Source of the DNA: Bryopsis sp. KO-2023
Taxonomy: Eukaryota; Chlorophyta; Ulvophyceae; Bryopsidales; Bryopsidaceae
Assembly: GCA_030272585.1 (NCBI GenBank)
Contig: BSYQ01000014.1
Coordinates: forward strand, 310,001 to 374,000
DNA: 64,000 nt
Direction: 5' to 3'
Shown here: piece by piece, positions 34,201 to 46,100 of the stretch
Numbering within the stretch: position 1 is the first letter of the stretch
Layout of the letters: each line of letters starts with the position of its first letter
Made by a program: the position numbers and the translations under genes
The notes under the pieces: generated by a model
Database searches by the model: none
Seen by the model: the letters and a program-made list of their open reading frames with translations, nothing else
Told to the model about the DNA's origin: nothing

Positions 34201-36635
34201 TTTATTTGCTAAAACAATCCTGACCTCCTGTACAAATCCATCATTTACTGGAAAACAATTTATTTGCCAAAAAATACTGACCTCCTGTACAAATTCATCA
34301 GCTCTTCGACGGTAAATTGCTTGGACTCATGACTACCAAACGAAACCAATGTCACGCATCCAGTCACAATGCACAGAGTTGCAAGCACCACCCCTTTCGT
34401 CACCTGGTTAGGCAGATTTTATTTTTATCCAAACAAATATATCTATGAAAAAAAATAATAATAATAAAAATAATAACCACAACAGTTCTTTTCTCAAAGT
34501 AATGGTCCATCGTTGGAAAAAAAAATAATTCCACAAATCACTTCACGTAAATATTTATGTAAGATTTGAAAAAATAAATATGAAGAAAAATACAACAGGT
34601 ATTTTCACTCAGCACTAAAATTGGGATGCTTCGGGACACCATGACTCCTACTTCAAGTTCTGAGTCAGACTGGCACATTTTTCCATGAGAAGGGCTGCAA
34701 AACTCAGCTAATACATTTTTATACATTTGTTTATACCAATTGTATTTATTTATAATCCATATTGTACAATTATGACTAAGCCCAATCGCTCACACCTACT
34801 TTCTCTTTCAGCACCAGGGAGGCGAATAACACATTTGAAATGAACTGAACAGATCCCAGTGCTGCCAGCAATGATTGAGCTGCATAACCTGGTTCACATT
34901 GCAAAAAAATAATAATTTAATTTGAGTTTTCCCCCATGCATAAAACACAGTGGAATGAACTATATTGAAGTCAAAATTCCCAGTCGCTGAAGAAAAACAC
35001 ATGTAACAGACTCCACAAGAAATTGTTTTCCTGGTGGTTTCTGGGACAAGAGGCGATCTTTCAAGAAGAAAAAAAATTGCTAGTTTTTTGTGTAATTTTG
35101 TTTTGTTTTTTAATATATATATATATATATTTTATTTTATTTTTTTTTTTTTTTTGGGGGGGGGGGAGGGGAATGTTTTATCTGGGTTTTTTTCAACTCA
35201 CCAAATGATATGAAGTTTGCCACATTTCCCACAATGAACAAGAACACCCCGATTTGCCACTCACGAAATTTCCTGAAATTCAGGGGGGAAGAAGTTAAGA
35301 AAAGAGACTGAAATCAAAAAAAATAAATAAAAAAATCTTGGGATATAAACATGCCGTATTGTAGAGCAATATGAACCATGTCCAATTTACAGTTTTTTAC
35401 TCGAGCGATTGAAATATTTCTGAGAGGTTGGAAAGATCACCCAATGATTTCCCAATGTCGAAACTAGGGTTTCACATTTCCTGTTGATGCTATGGAACGG
35501 TCCATTTTCCTAAAAATAGATGGTTAGTTTTCTTACTTTCAAAACAAAAGGAAAAGAGCTGGGTGAAGTTTCTCAAAAATTTATCAACTTTTTCTGGGGC
35601 AAAAGAACGCTAGATAAAACAATATTAAATTACAAAAAAAAAGAAAAGAAAAGAAAGAAAAAAAATCATAAGAAGAAGAATAAAAAGATATGGAATGTAT
35701 ATATATATATACCTGATCGCCAATTTTTTCCCTATTCTTGCTTCCCATTCTGCCCTTTTGTTGTGTCCCAATTTCATGACGTTCTGAATCGGACAGGGAA
35801 AAAAAAAAGACACACAAAAAAAAAAAAAAGTGGGAAAAATATATAATACAATGTAGTAAAACCACTTAAGACAAGAAAAAAAAAAATTGTGCATGGGAAA
35901 AAGGGGGGAAAAAAAAGGTAAGGTAAAGTTTGATGACTAGCTGCCTTGTGGAAAAAAAATTATATAAATAAGTGTATATATACATATCAGTTGCCTCTGG
36001 GTGGAAAAAAAAATTATATAAATAAGTGTATATATACATATCAATTGCCTCTGATGTGAATCCTTGAGGTCATAGGGAAAGCCAGGGGCAAAAAAAGAAG
36101 CCCTAATAGAACCCAAAAATAATAATTTTTCGTTTTTGAGGTGCCTTCTGCCTACTGATAGCGTCGCTCCAGCTCATTACCGTGCCCAAGTTGATCATGA
36201 TGCTGCCCACCTGGAAAACGAACCACCACAGCGACTCAATATTTCCCTTCGACGTCTTTCCCGCGACATCCGTCGGGATGTTTTTCAATCCTTTTTTTTT
36301 TTTTCCCTTTTTTCCATCCTCGCCGAGGACAGAAAAGGATGCAGTCTCCCTATTCTTACCAGCGTCGCGCCCGCTTAGTTTTTTTTTTCAAAAAAAAGAA
36401 ACTCGAAATGGAAACGTGTTCAATCGACTCGAGAAAACCCGCGAAAAACGGACCAGGTGAAAAAAAAAACCCATTCAAGAAAAACAGGAAAACAAAGATA
36501 TTTGGGTGGATGCATCAAAAGACACCCAGTTTTAGTTTTTCGGAGAGAAGGCACATATTGAAAAAACAAAAACTGGAGCGGGGGGAGGGAAGCCCTTACC
36601 AAATTTATAGCGGCGCCGATGTACCAACCTCCCAT
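31274..36635 (-). CDS. NIPA-like (DUF803) magnesium transporter family protein, 11 exons
   Basis: Exons are 36635-36600, 36210-36181, 35783-35713, 35272-35202, 34888-34800, 34403-34282, 33715-33629, 33298-33148, 32693-32616, 32218-32072 and 31615-31274. Together they make 1,224 nt, in frame, 407 residues. The start MGGWYIGAAINLVGSIMINL and the following NVMKLGHNKRAEW are typical of the family. So are FREWQIGVFLFIVGNVANF, AAQSLLAALGSVQFISNVLF and the later VPTMQISWTLFSILSGMLYF. About nine hydrophobic segments are seen. NIPA proteins are drug/metabolite-superfamily membrane proteins implicated in Mg2+ transport. The C-terminal exon adds a long acidic cytosolic tail (GGDGDDDDEG). Substrate is inferred from family only. 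Confidence 0.88.
34139..34301 (-). repeat. 57-bp tandem triplication carrying exon end and 5' splice site
   Basis: Three copies, about 58 and 57 bases apart (block starts 34163, 34221 and 34278 on the plus strand). Each contains, in sense, the exon-6 end GATGAATTTGTACAGGAG, or a variant, followed by GTCAGTATT. Each of the three also has a downstream TTTTCCAG-, TTTTGTAG- or TTTTGCAG-like acceptor. Only the first copy joins the open frame. The others lie in intron 6 of the NIPA-like gene and preserve GTCAG in all three. Confidence 0.85.
35948..36054. repeat. 53-bp tandem direct duplication in intron 2 of the NIPA-like gene
   Basis: Two near-identical units start GTGGAAAAAAAA and run through TATATAAATAAGTGTATATA to TTGCCTCTG, differing by about two bases and one indel. 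This is recent local slippage or duplication. Confidence 0.9.
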
Positions 36636-37137
36636 CCTGACACCGACGCCACGCAGAACCGAGTCGCGATGTTTCTGTTTCTTTTCAAAACCGGGGTTTC
36701 CTCTCTCTTTCGCTTCGGGAATGAATTCTCAACGGCACGAAACTCTCGACTTCAGTTTTTTTGTCAAAAAAAAATCAACAAAACAAAAGAGGCGCGCGCG
36801 TCACTATGTGATTTTTCCGTTCGTTTTTTTTGCTTTTCGTTTTTTTTTTTCTCCCTTTCTCGCTGCTGTGCCCCCAACCAACAGAAACAGATAGACGGAA
36901 GACGTTGCTGGGAGGAAATACGGGAAGGTCAAAACCACACGCGACCGACGGGAAAACGTTGCAAAAAAAAGTGAGAAACGCGGGATCAGACGCGGCCAAA
37001 GAGGAAAAAATCGCCGAGACGTCAAGATGAAAAGACGTCGATAGCACCCAGCCTAGCGCAGCATCCAACCAACCAACCAAAAATAAATCACATGCCAGGC
37101 CACAGCCAGCCCTCCCAAGAGCACAAGGAAAAAAAAA

Positions 37138-37187
37138 CGTAGAGGCCTGGGCTTCTACGCATGTAATATTGATTGATTGATTGATTG
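37138..37187 (+). mobile_element. Short retroposon-like insertion with (ATTG)n tail and target-site duplication
   Basis: The 50-base insert begins CGTAGAGGCC, can fold as a ten-base-pair hairpin with GGCTTCTACG, continues CATGTAAT and ends in (ATTG)n. It is flanked by a direct repeat ACAAGGAAAAAAAA (37123-37136 and 37188-37201). A 3' hairpin, a short-repeat tail and 10-15 base target duplications are what 5'-truncated LINE or SINE insertions look like. A second insertion of the same element is at 54930-54971. No parent element is in the window. Confidence 0.75.
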
Positions 37188-37338
37188 ACAAGGAAAAAAA
37201 ACCCTCAGCCAAACAAACAAACATCAATTACATTTAAAAAAAAACAAAAAAAATCCTCAGCCAGCAAGGTTTACGTCCCTTTTCTCCATCTACACAATCA
37301 ACTGGAAGCAAATCATCAACACAAGAGAGGGCTCGTTT

Positions 37339-37365
37339 CCCGGGCTTCTGCGCATGTAATTTTTG
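37339..37365 (+). repeat. Degenerate relative of the (ATTG)n retroposon
   Basis: CGGGCTTCTGCGCATGTAAT is followed by TTTTTGGTTTGG instead of the ATTG tail. It is either an older copy or a subfamily. Confidence 0.5.
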
Positions 37366-38160
37366 GTTTGGTTTCCACAAAAAAGGGATGGCCTCGTTTT
37401 GCTATAATGTAATGTAATTGAATTGTTTCAAAAATAGGTATGCCGTGGAACAACACAAGCGCGTAGTAACGGCATACATCCAGATCTGGCCTACGGCACA
37501 GAGCACATCCCATATCTATCTATAAATATATATATATCCAATATATGGATCCAAGATTTTTTTTGATGAAGTGATTGTCTGGTATTGGGTTGCGGGCAAC
37601 ATGTAATCATGGATTGATTGATATCCAATATATCCGATACGAACGCACAAGAGTGGTGGATGGATCATCAACCTGATGCTTGCAACATGTCATACGTAAG
37701 ACTGGAGATTTCCTGTTTCCACCTCTGTCACCTTTTTCTCTTGAAAACGAACAAACATAAAAAACAACATTCTCTTTGACGGAAAAAATATTTGCAACGG
37801 AGGAGATGCATGCATATCTAGATCTGGCAGAGATTCTCTGGATGTCAATATTTAGTTGTACATCAGCAAAAACCGACAGAATTCTTACAAACATGCCAGG
37901 CCAAAGCTTTTTGCATTATAGAAAACAACAAACCATTTGCCAGCAAGGTCTACCAAATCGAGCTGTCCCGATAAAAACAGCAAGAACTATCCCAATGCTC
38001 TCCTTGAAAATCAAATAAGATCAACAAGGAAACCGCTGCAAAAGCACACTCGGATATCAGAAGAATTTCATCCAAGAAGGAGGTTCTCAACATCACCGTC
38101 ATCTGCTCATTCTGAAGGATAGGGGAAGATCAAATTTTGGATGGATTATGTTTGTATGCA

Positions 38161-38176
38161 GTGTGTGTGTGTGTGT
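38161..38176. repeat. (GT)n microsatellite
   Basis: An uninterrupted run of about eight GT units. Confidence 0.85.
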
Positions 38177-39417
38177 TAATGAGGTTTTATTACAGCTTTC
38201 TTTCGATTCTAAAATCATATCAGAAAGCGTTATGAGGCCAAAATCGTACCAAACTGTCCACCCACGGTTACTCTACGACAAATCCCAAATTCTGTAACCC
38301 CCAAACTCGTAATCACGGCAGAAACGGGGCCCCTGTTTGTATGCAGTGCCTCTTCGGTGTTTCCCTTCAAAGAACACTGAATTGAAATCTCCGTTTATTC
38401 CAAGAACTTCCCCTCAACCATTGGAAAAAAGAAGAATCAGAATTCGTAACAAAGTCTTTGTTGGAGAACCTATAAGCTATGTAAGAACAGTTCCACATCC
38501 TTCCCCCCCCCCCAAAAAAAAATACAGAAAAATACAACAGAAAATCAAACATTGGAATTTCTGATTTGCGTACCCAATGCTAGAGCAATATCATTGCATA
38601 AATTTCTTTTGTCCCCATTGATTTTTTTTTATTATTTATTATTTTATTTACTTTATTGGTGTAGAATTGTACAATTCGCATGTGGTTAACCAGACGTTCA
38701 GTAGTTCGAGAATAGTTCTCCATTGACCCAATCCCCCCATTTCGACGAGCAATTCGTTCTGCTTATTCGAAAAAAAAGTGCAGTCGTCCACAAACAGCTT
38801 GCTCTTGGCGTTCCTGATAATCATTCCACTGGACTCCATTCGATCCACAACGTACAACCCACATGAGAAGCAACATATCAAAACACCTGAAGAAAACGGG
38901 ATCCATATCACAAAACCATCTGGTTTTTGAACAAAACCATCTGGTTTCGCAGTTTCCCTGAGAAAAAACCGAAATCGGAAATATCGGCGATTGCCAAATC
39001 GAGGTTCATAGAGAACAAAAGAGTATCACTGAAGCCCCCAGAGAAAAACGAATCGAGAACTACATCAGCGAAGTGCTGGCTTCAAGGCGTATGTGACGCA
39101 CTGGTTGCGAAATACCAGATCTGAAAGAAGTATCACATCGATATTGTGCATATCAATTTTTGTAGACTGCAAAGCTTTCACAACAATCTGCCCATTTTCT
39201 GCCATTCTCACTCCCCAGGTTGGAAACACACCATTCGTTGTTTGATGATTACGTTTTCTGATGCAAGGTGCAGTATCTGGAGTCGAAACCGGTCAACCAC
39301 AGTAACGAAGATATCGGCACAGCGCTGACCACGAACTGTTTTCCTGAAGAGACAGTCCCTATTTCGCCAGGGTGCGAAACCAGTTTGTCAAAGTCTTCCG
39401 CTGCGGGCACTGAGAAG

Positions 39418-40293
39418 ATGTTGTCCTCCAGCGCCGGGATACCGATTATCGAGGCTGCTCAAGAGCCAACGACCTGCGAGGTTTGTGGCCGACCTTACAT
39501 CCTCACAGCGCTTTTCTGAATAGAATGTTTATGGTGCGATAAAACCCACTTGGCGTCCACGTTCAGGAACGGAAGACTTGCCCTTCAGCACTGGCCGAAA
39601 ATCAATCACAGCCAAGTCTGGAGGAAATGCTCCACAGCTTGGACTTCCATCAAAAGCTACCAAGCCAAAGTCAAGGTATGTCTCTAAGATCTGAGAAATG
39701 AGTGGTGGAAGGAAAAAGGTGGTCGGAAATACTGTCCTAAACGGTGTATCTGTATGGTGGGTTGCAGAGTTCCCAGGCGATTTGGTGGGGGCGGAGCCTC
39801 TGGAAATCTACGAACAGTATTTGGAGGCTCTCAGAGAGTTGCTGGGATCTCACGCCGAAGGAATCGTTCTCCCCTCCGAACACTGCAATGAGAGTGCTTT
39901 CTGGTCGGGGAGCAACGGGCTTCCTGTGAACTGGGATGCGAATTCCCCAGAGAGTCTTGAAAAAATCAAAGAAATGTTGGTTCTCCAACAGGAAAGGATC
40001 GTGAGTCTTCTCAAGACGCACCTTCAGGTAAAAAAGAGCTGTGTCTTAGAAAGCTTGGTAAATACGCTTTCATGTATTTAAAAAGCGTTTCTGAATACAT
40101 ATCGAGAATTGACATTTCAGCGTTGCTTTCTCGTTTGTCGCTCCAGGACCTCTCCATCGCCCATATTACACACGAAAACGGAGATTCACAAGAAGAGAAA
40201 CACAATTTCGAGGATGGTGACCACCAAAGCTCTCCAGTTTTTACCAACAATGGATTATTTTCCGGGCCCGAGTCCGCCCACACTCAATATTGA
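39418..40293 (+). CDS. Unknown four-exon protein X1 (192 residues), paralog of X2
   Basis: Exons are 39418-39480, 39567-39675, 39768-40027 and 40147-40293. They close in frame (579 nt) and share exon count, exon lengths (63, 109/112, 260/254) and phases with X2 at 62953. The central exon has a conserved pattern: FPGDLVGAEPLEIYEQYLEA, then LRELLG, then PESLEKIKEMLVLQQERIVS, ending LLKTHLQ. This probably forms amphipathic helices or a coiled coil. The C-terminal exon is acidic and Ser/His-rich and is not shared with X2. There is no signal peptide or TM, and no family is recognised. It is one of the few plus-strand genes here. Confidence 0.7.
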
Positions 40294-41355
40294 CACTGGA
40301 AGTCGATTCAAAAGTGCAGAAAATAAAAAGATGAAAATCTTTCTTTCACCTTTCCATTCAGTTTCTTGTGCATAGGGCGAGGACAAGGATAAAGAGTCCT
40401 CTGTGGATGTAAAAAATGAAAAATGGCGAAGGGAATGTTCGGTTTTACCCCCCCCCCCCCCCACAAACCAATACACATATGGATGTGTGACAGTTTTTCC
40501 GAGTTCCATCTTTGTTCAATCTATTCTCTTGAACAGGCTTGAAAATCCATGGCGGCCACAGAGTTAAGATTTTCGGCTGACTTAGCCGTATTTTTCCCCT
40601 ATTAAGTATACTTAAATATACTTGTATAATGTAGGCCTTGTATTTTACTAAAATACATTTTTGGCAGCCCTGGTCAGCACTGTTGAAATTCTTCACAGTG
40701 GTTCTGGCTGCCTGATTGATTGTTTTTTTTTCAATATCAATGACTAATATCAATGTTCGCATGCAGACTATTTTTGATCCAATTGATTCACTGCAAATTT
40801 CCATAACCTTCTACAAAAAAGGACAAAACCCTTGCTGCCTGCGTAAGAGTGAAAGCATATCATCTTGTTCCGACAGTGCCCTTTTTCCTTCGAACTTAGC
40901 ATCTTCTTTTCATGAAGAAATTGTCTCAAAACAGAAAAAACACCCAAACATACCCTGTCTGGATACCAAATCCAATTCATCATACTGCTGTGGCATAAAC
41001 CAGGCCTCCTCCCAAAAAAACAAAAATTCAATTCTTTTCAGAATCAAATCAAGTCGAACCACGCCTTGTGCTTAGAGAAATACGGTTAGTTTTGCCATTC
41101 CTTGTTTTGCCCTGCAAAAAACAACACAAATTCATTATTTTATTCTTTCGTTGGTTACTGTTATCAGAGCTGGGGCATATACTGTTTCGGTGCCATGGTG
41201 AATAATTTTCAATTGTGAAATGTCTGGTTGAATTCGAAATTTCAACACAAACGCAACTCCTCTTCCAGCACTAATAAAATTTCGAGGAGAGGATAACGAA
41301 AAATAAAGAGGCAAGGTTTAATTCGCCAATATTAAAATAGACCAATAGAATGCTC
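40294..41355. other. Convergent 3' spacer between X1 and the fibrocystin-like gene
   Basis: It carries a C(n) run at about 40448-40462, a short stretch TTAAGTATACTTAAATATAC near 40600 and A/T-rich sequence. 3' UTRs of both convergent genes are expected here. I see no exon. Confidence 0.5.
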
Positions 41356-43190
41356 TCAGAGCATTCTATACAAGGCTTGTTGATATGTTCCAGAAAAGGG
41401 ATAGAATCCGTGCTTGATTTCTTGTGGCAGTGCCAACAGAACTTCACCACGAGAGTGAATTGTGTGTGTGTGTGTTTGGGGGCGGGGGGGGGTTAAGGAG
41501 AACGAACCTTCTTTGGTTTTAGTTTTTGTCTTGTATTGGGTAATCTTGGGCAGTCGGACCCCACTGGTGGAAGGTTTTATCGGAGGGACCTCCACGCTTG
41601 GAGGAATGACTGAATCGAGTCGGAGCAATGAAGTCAGAACAGATTTGACCATTATTTGTATTTTGATAACGCACACGGTTCTGGAGTTTTGAAAAAAAAC
41701 CAGCCGAAACCCAAATATGCCGTTCTGGAGTTGGGAAACGGAAAGGAGTACTAGATTACTGTAAAACATCTGAGCCAGCAGTCTCCAGAAAACAAGATAG
41801 ATTTAGCCAAAACAGTGAGCCCCTTTCCTGCTATCAACAATATCGCTCACCTTCTGGCACCGCCGTCGAAATCGCTTCCAAATCATTCCCAGCCCCAGCC
41901 GCAGCTGCAGAAACAAGAACACAAATCAGACGGAAAATTTTGGTGGCTTGGAGTTTGAGGAGGATGAAAACATTGCCGGCCAAAGTCAGGGAAATGTTCC
42001 CACTGCTTCGTTCACTGACCAGTAGGAGTCGCGGTCAGGAGTCCCCTTTGTTCAGTATTGTTTTGAACTTCCACTCTACCAAACACGCTCGGAGCAACTT
42101 GGGATCCCACAGAATATGGCAGATCTCGTTTCTTTTTGATGAAACTGAAAGCGGCTCCGGCGATCACGACAACAGCCACAGCACCGATCAATCCTCCCAC
42201 GAGTGCCCCGACGTTCAGTTTCTTTTTCTTCTTTTGGGGAGGTGTCTCTGGGGTCCCTGGTGCTCCTGGTGTGTCTTGTGGAGTTTCTTGGTCGTCAGGA
42301 ACTCGTGGGTTGTTTTCGAGGGGAGTGTCTGTATAGCAGCCGCTCGGATCGTCATTTAGCAAGGTTTCGTTCGACAGGTGGTAGGAGTAGCCCTCTTCCA
42401 TGCATTTGCAGACCCCATCGTCACACCAGGAAATGTGAGTCGTAATGTTTTTGCAAGAAGGTATGCAAGGTTCAGGGGGCGGAAGCGAGACGTGCGTCTC
42501 CACGGCTTCGACCTGTGCTCAACCACCACCACAATAATAATGTCATTGGTGCATTTTCGACTCTGTCTCAAATATAGAAATATATATATATATATATATT
42601 TTTTATCTCTGTATCTCTGTTTGGCAATCTGATGGAAGCTTTGCATCTGTGTACCCTGAAGGCGAATTCTTGCTCTCCTGGCGGCGCCGAGAAAAGCGTG
42701 TTATCTTCCGCGCGTTGCTCCACCTCCTCAGCAATACTCTGAAGCTCCGCCACCTGCGACGCTTTCTCCTCGTCACCTGGATAAAATAATATATTGGCCA
42801 CAAGCGTTTCGTCAACAACCGGCTCTTTGGACAATTCAACTGATATCTTCATCAACACGTTGAAGTGCAAAAGAGCATTTTTATCTACATAAGTATTGAT
42901 CAAAAACGCAAAGAAGCAAAGAAGTCACCAAACATGAAAGGGGAATGTGAGCAAATGTACTGACTTTCTGTGTCTCCAGTGGTCTCCTCTGTTTGTATGA
43001 AAAACTCTACACTGAGTTCACTCTCAGCAGTCGCCAGTAGATGGCGGCGGCGAACAGGCTTCTGCACGACATCGACCACGCGAATTCGATCCATCGAAAT
43101 TCCGAGCGTGTATGCCATGTTGCGGGCAAAAACTTCTGTCCCCCCGTTGTCGTAAAACTCAGCCACTGTTGCCCTGAGAGTCAGCGACAC
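41356..43190 (-). other. Fibrocystin-like gene, exons 36-41: SEA-like segment, TM and tail
   Basis: Exons are 43190-42965, 42776-42655, 42512-42020, 41904-41851, about 41609-41506 and 41420-41356. The SEA-like part reads GISMDRIRVVDVV, then RRRHLLAT, then ELSVEFFIQ. Exon 38 has a Cys-rich EGF-like stretch (CIPSCKNI, WCDDGVCKC) and a single TM (LNVGALVGGLIGAVAVVVIA) followed by FSFIKKKRD. The last three exons give a Lys/Pro-rich cytosolic tail ending QQALYRML. A stop follows exon 38 directly (42012), so a shorter isoform ending TPTGQ is possible. Confidence 0.7.
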
Positions 43191-46100
43191 CTAGCACACG
43201 CAAAATTTAGAAAAACAGAAGTCTTCCTCAGTTTTTAAATCAGCTCGCGGTTCTACGTCTCAGAAAGACCGTCACCCAAAGTCACGCAATACCTGTACAG
43301 CGTCGATCGTCTTGACGATGACTTTTTCAGTTCCTTTCACAACTAGAGAAAATCTGCGCTCCAGGTTCAGCCAATAGTGTGCACCGTTCTCATCCGAGAG
43401 GGCAACCGGAGAAAAGGATTCCTCCACCTTTTCATCATTGATGAAAACCTCATGAAGTTCGGGACTTTGATAAATCATGTTGATCAACACTCCATCACCA
43501 CTCTCTACCCCATCAAAACCGAACCTGACATATCGACCCAATCATTTAGTTCTCACTGTGTAGGCCCGGGCTCAGCATCAGTGGTGAGACACGGACAGGT
43601 AAGGTACTATTGATTTTAGTTTGTTCGGGTGTTTGGGGTTGGCCGCCAAAACAAGAATAGTTATTGGTTACTTTTTTAACATTAAATCATTAGTGGTTTG
43701 CAAGTAAGGTTGGCGAGGTATGAGACAGTGTTTTTGTGTTTTACCTCAAAGTTCTTGGGTTGGTTCCGGCGAACGTGATGTTGTACTCGTTTTGCAGCTC
43801 AACGATCACAGGGAATCGAGACAGGCGAAGCAGCGACGTGTAGCTGTCATCCCATCTCCGATCCATGAAACAGTTCAAGATATTGGTGGACTTTTCGCCG
43901 TTAACGAAGGCTTCCACTTTCACGGGGTTCACCCGCCTGGACATCTTGTCTGGGTCGAGGCTCTCGAAATGCAGCACATGGTATCGCGTGTATGGACATT
44001 CGTATGCGTTCCACTCGACGTTGAAGTCGCACCGGGTGTCCGGGGCCATCGCCATGGTGTTGCTTGAAACGATCTGGCCTTGTTCCCCCATGACACTGCC
44101 GTCGTCCCAAAATACGAAATTCAAAAGACCTTGAAGCAAAAACAAACCCTTCCTCAGCATGGCCTCTACAGTACTAAGATCGGTAGTTATGATGTATTAT
44201 CCTGGCCTTCCAAGCTATCTTTTTCACCGAGCAATTCTCACCAGTGCAGTCCATATCAACGCAGTCGTCGAACTTCACCCATTTCGGATCTGGGGAGTCG
44301 ATAAAAACGAGAGCACCGGGGTCGACATTATCTTTCTGTATGTTCTTGAGGCTGTTGGTGGGCAAAGAATCCGAAGAAGATGGATTCGTCACAAAGACAC
44401 TGTTGTGGTAATTGCATCTGTCCAATGTCGTCCAGTTCAACGCCAAGATATCTTCAGAGAGGGTGTGTCCGCCAAAGGCTGCATCTTTCCCAACCTCCGG
44501 AAGCAACATTAACGGAACTTTTCGAGGAAAACCCTTGCACTCTTCTTCGAAGACGGTCGTCATCATCCCAACTCTGAAAGCAAGACACCACGTGTAGGAG
44601 CGACTTCAAACGGGGTTAAAAGAGCTGATAACTCAATAAACCCAACATTTAGGTAACTCGTCGCCCCCAGCAAGATTGTCAGTGTTTGTCCGTGCACAAG
44701 ACTAATGCTCCCCTATTTCGTGGTCCCAACCAGATTTATCGTCACCTGTGTCCGCAGCCGGAGTAAAGCACACCGCCACCTGCGGATCCGGAGCCCCCTG
44801 TTCTGCTACCCACACCAGTCTCCCTGGTGACGGATCGATCCATGCACTCGACATCTTCATCATATCCACACCCACCGTTGTCGCTATTTCCCACAAGCAC
44901 AATATCCTTGATTTCGGCGGTCCCAGCAGTACGACCGTTGCAAGGCAACAGTCCGATTCCAACAAGGTTGTCAGCCAACACCACATCCTCCACCTCCACT
45001 CGAGGGGTTTTCGAGTTGAACCCAATCCCGACCTCGGTGGTGTGGTGAATTGCAAAGCCGCTGATTTGAGCGCACTCCCCATCTGTTTTCGTGTTGAAAA
45101 GAACTCCGATCCGGGATGCGTGGCCAACATTTCCTTGATACGCGCTTTTTGAGGGTTGGGTATCGCAAGATTCACCCTGCACGCAACCAGTTTCTGGTGA
45201 GACTCTTTTCAGGCAGAAGGTAAACATAGAAATCCAGATTCTTACCCTGACGAAATAGGATAGATGAAAGCTACCAGCTGCGACGTTCCCTGTTAGTGTC
45301 ACTCCTTCGCATTTTCGCGTCGGGCCATTCGCTGCGACATCAAAGCAGCAAATCATAAAATTTCCGATCGCTTCGAATACTTCGCCGCCTGGGTTCGGTA
45401 CGCGCAGGTGTGTGAGCGCCGCCAGATTGTTCTGCAAAACAATGTTATCCGATTCCAACACGTCCACAGATGATCCCACGGTTTCGTAGATGACATTCCC
45501 TTTAAAACACAAAACACAATTCAAAGTGAAACTGAAACTTCTGTTGCGGGCGGCAATATGTTGTGTCGAAATCCTTCACCACTAGACGTATTTCGGCACC
45601 TGATATTTCGATGTTGTCCGCACGCTTGAGGTACATAGCAGTATTCTGATTGCCGTGGAAAGCACAGTTCCTCACGAATGAGAGACCGCCGTTCGCCCCC
45701 TGGAAGTCAAACGTGGATCGGACAGTTTGGAATTGACCGCCGTTGTAAAACTCGACACCAGAAAGTTGGGTACTTCCTTCGAAAATTCTTGCCGCTTCCT
45801 CATCGACTAATCGATAGACAGCGACATGGGCCCCATATCTGCAAAATATTCACAGGAGTATGTCTCAGGAGAGCCACCACCAGTCGAAAATGAACTCGAA
45901 CACTGGTGGTACCAGAAGATCAGCCAGCGCACCTGTCTGGAGTCTCAGTGCCCATTATCTTGATATTCCGGGAGAGCAAGCCAACCTCCGTTCTCACATC
46001 GAGGATTTTCCCCTTCACTTCGTGATTCGTCAGATCTCCAAAATGCTTGAACTCCAACGGCTCCTCCAGCTCAAACGTTCTGCCATCAACACGGCGTTTT

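Larger units (their letters stand above)
36636..39417. other. Repeat-rich spacer between NIPA-like gene and plus-strand gene X1
   Basis: GACGTC pairs at 37018-37023 and 37034-37039 lie upstream of the NIPA-like start. The (ATTG)n retroposon insertion is at 37138-37187 and older related pieces are near 37339-37365 and 37580-37625. ACATGCCAGGCCA-containing repeats start at 37090 and 37891. CCAGCAAGGTYTAC occurs at about 37261 and 37938. A (GT)n run is at 38161-38176. The minus-strand stretch 38648-38911 is open (86 codons) but has no recognisable homology. The 20-base unit containing AAAACCATCTGGTTT is duplicated at about 38914-38950. Confidence 0.5.

Noticed and set aside
37080-38200. CRISPR-like or satellite array
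   Set aside because: The repeats are few, unevenly spaced and of different kinds. There is no regular repeat-spacer pattern, and the genome is eukaryotic.
38648-38911. Minus-strand open frame (MESSGMIIRNAKSKLFVDDC)
   Set aside because: No acceptor, donor or start supports it, and the resemblance to a beta-helix repeat is too slight to call a gene fragment.
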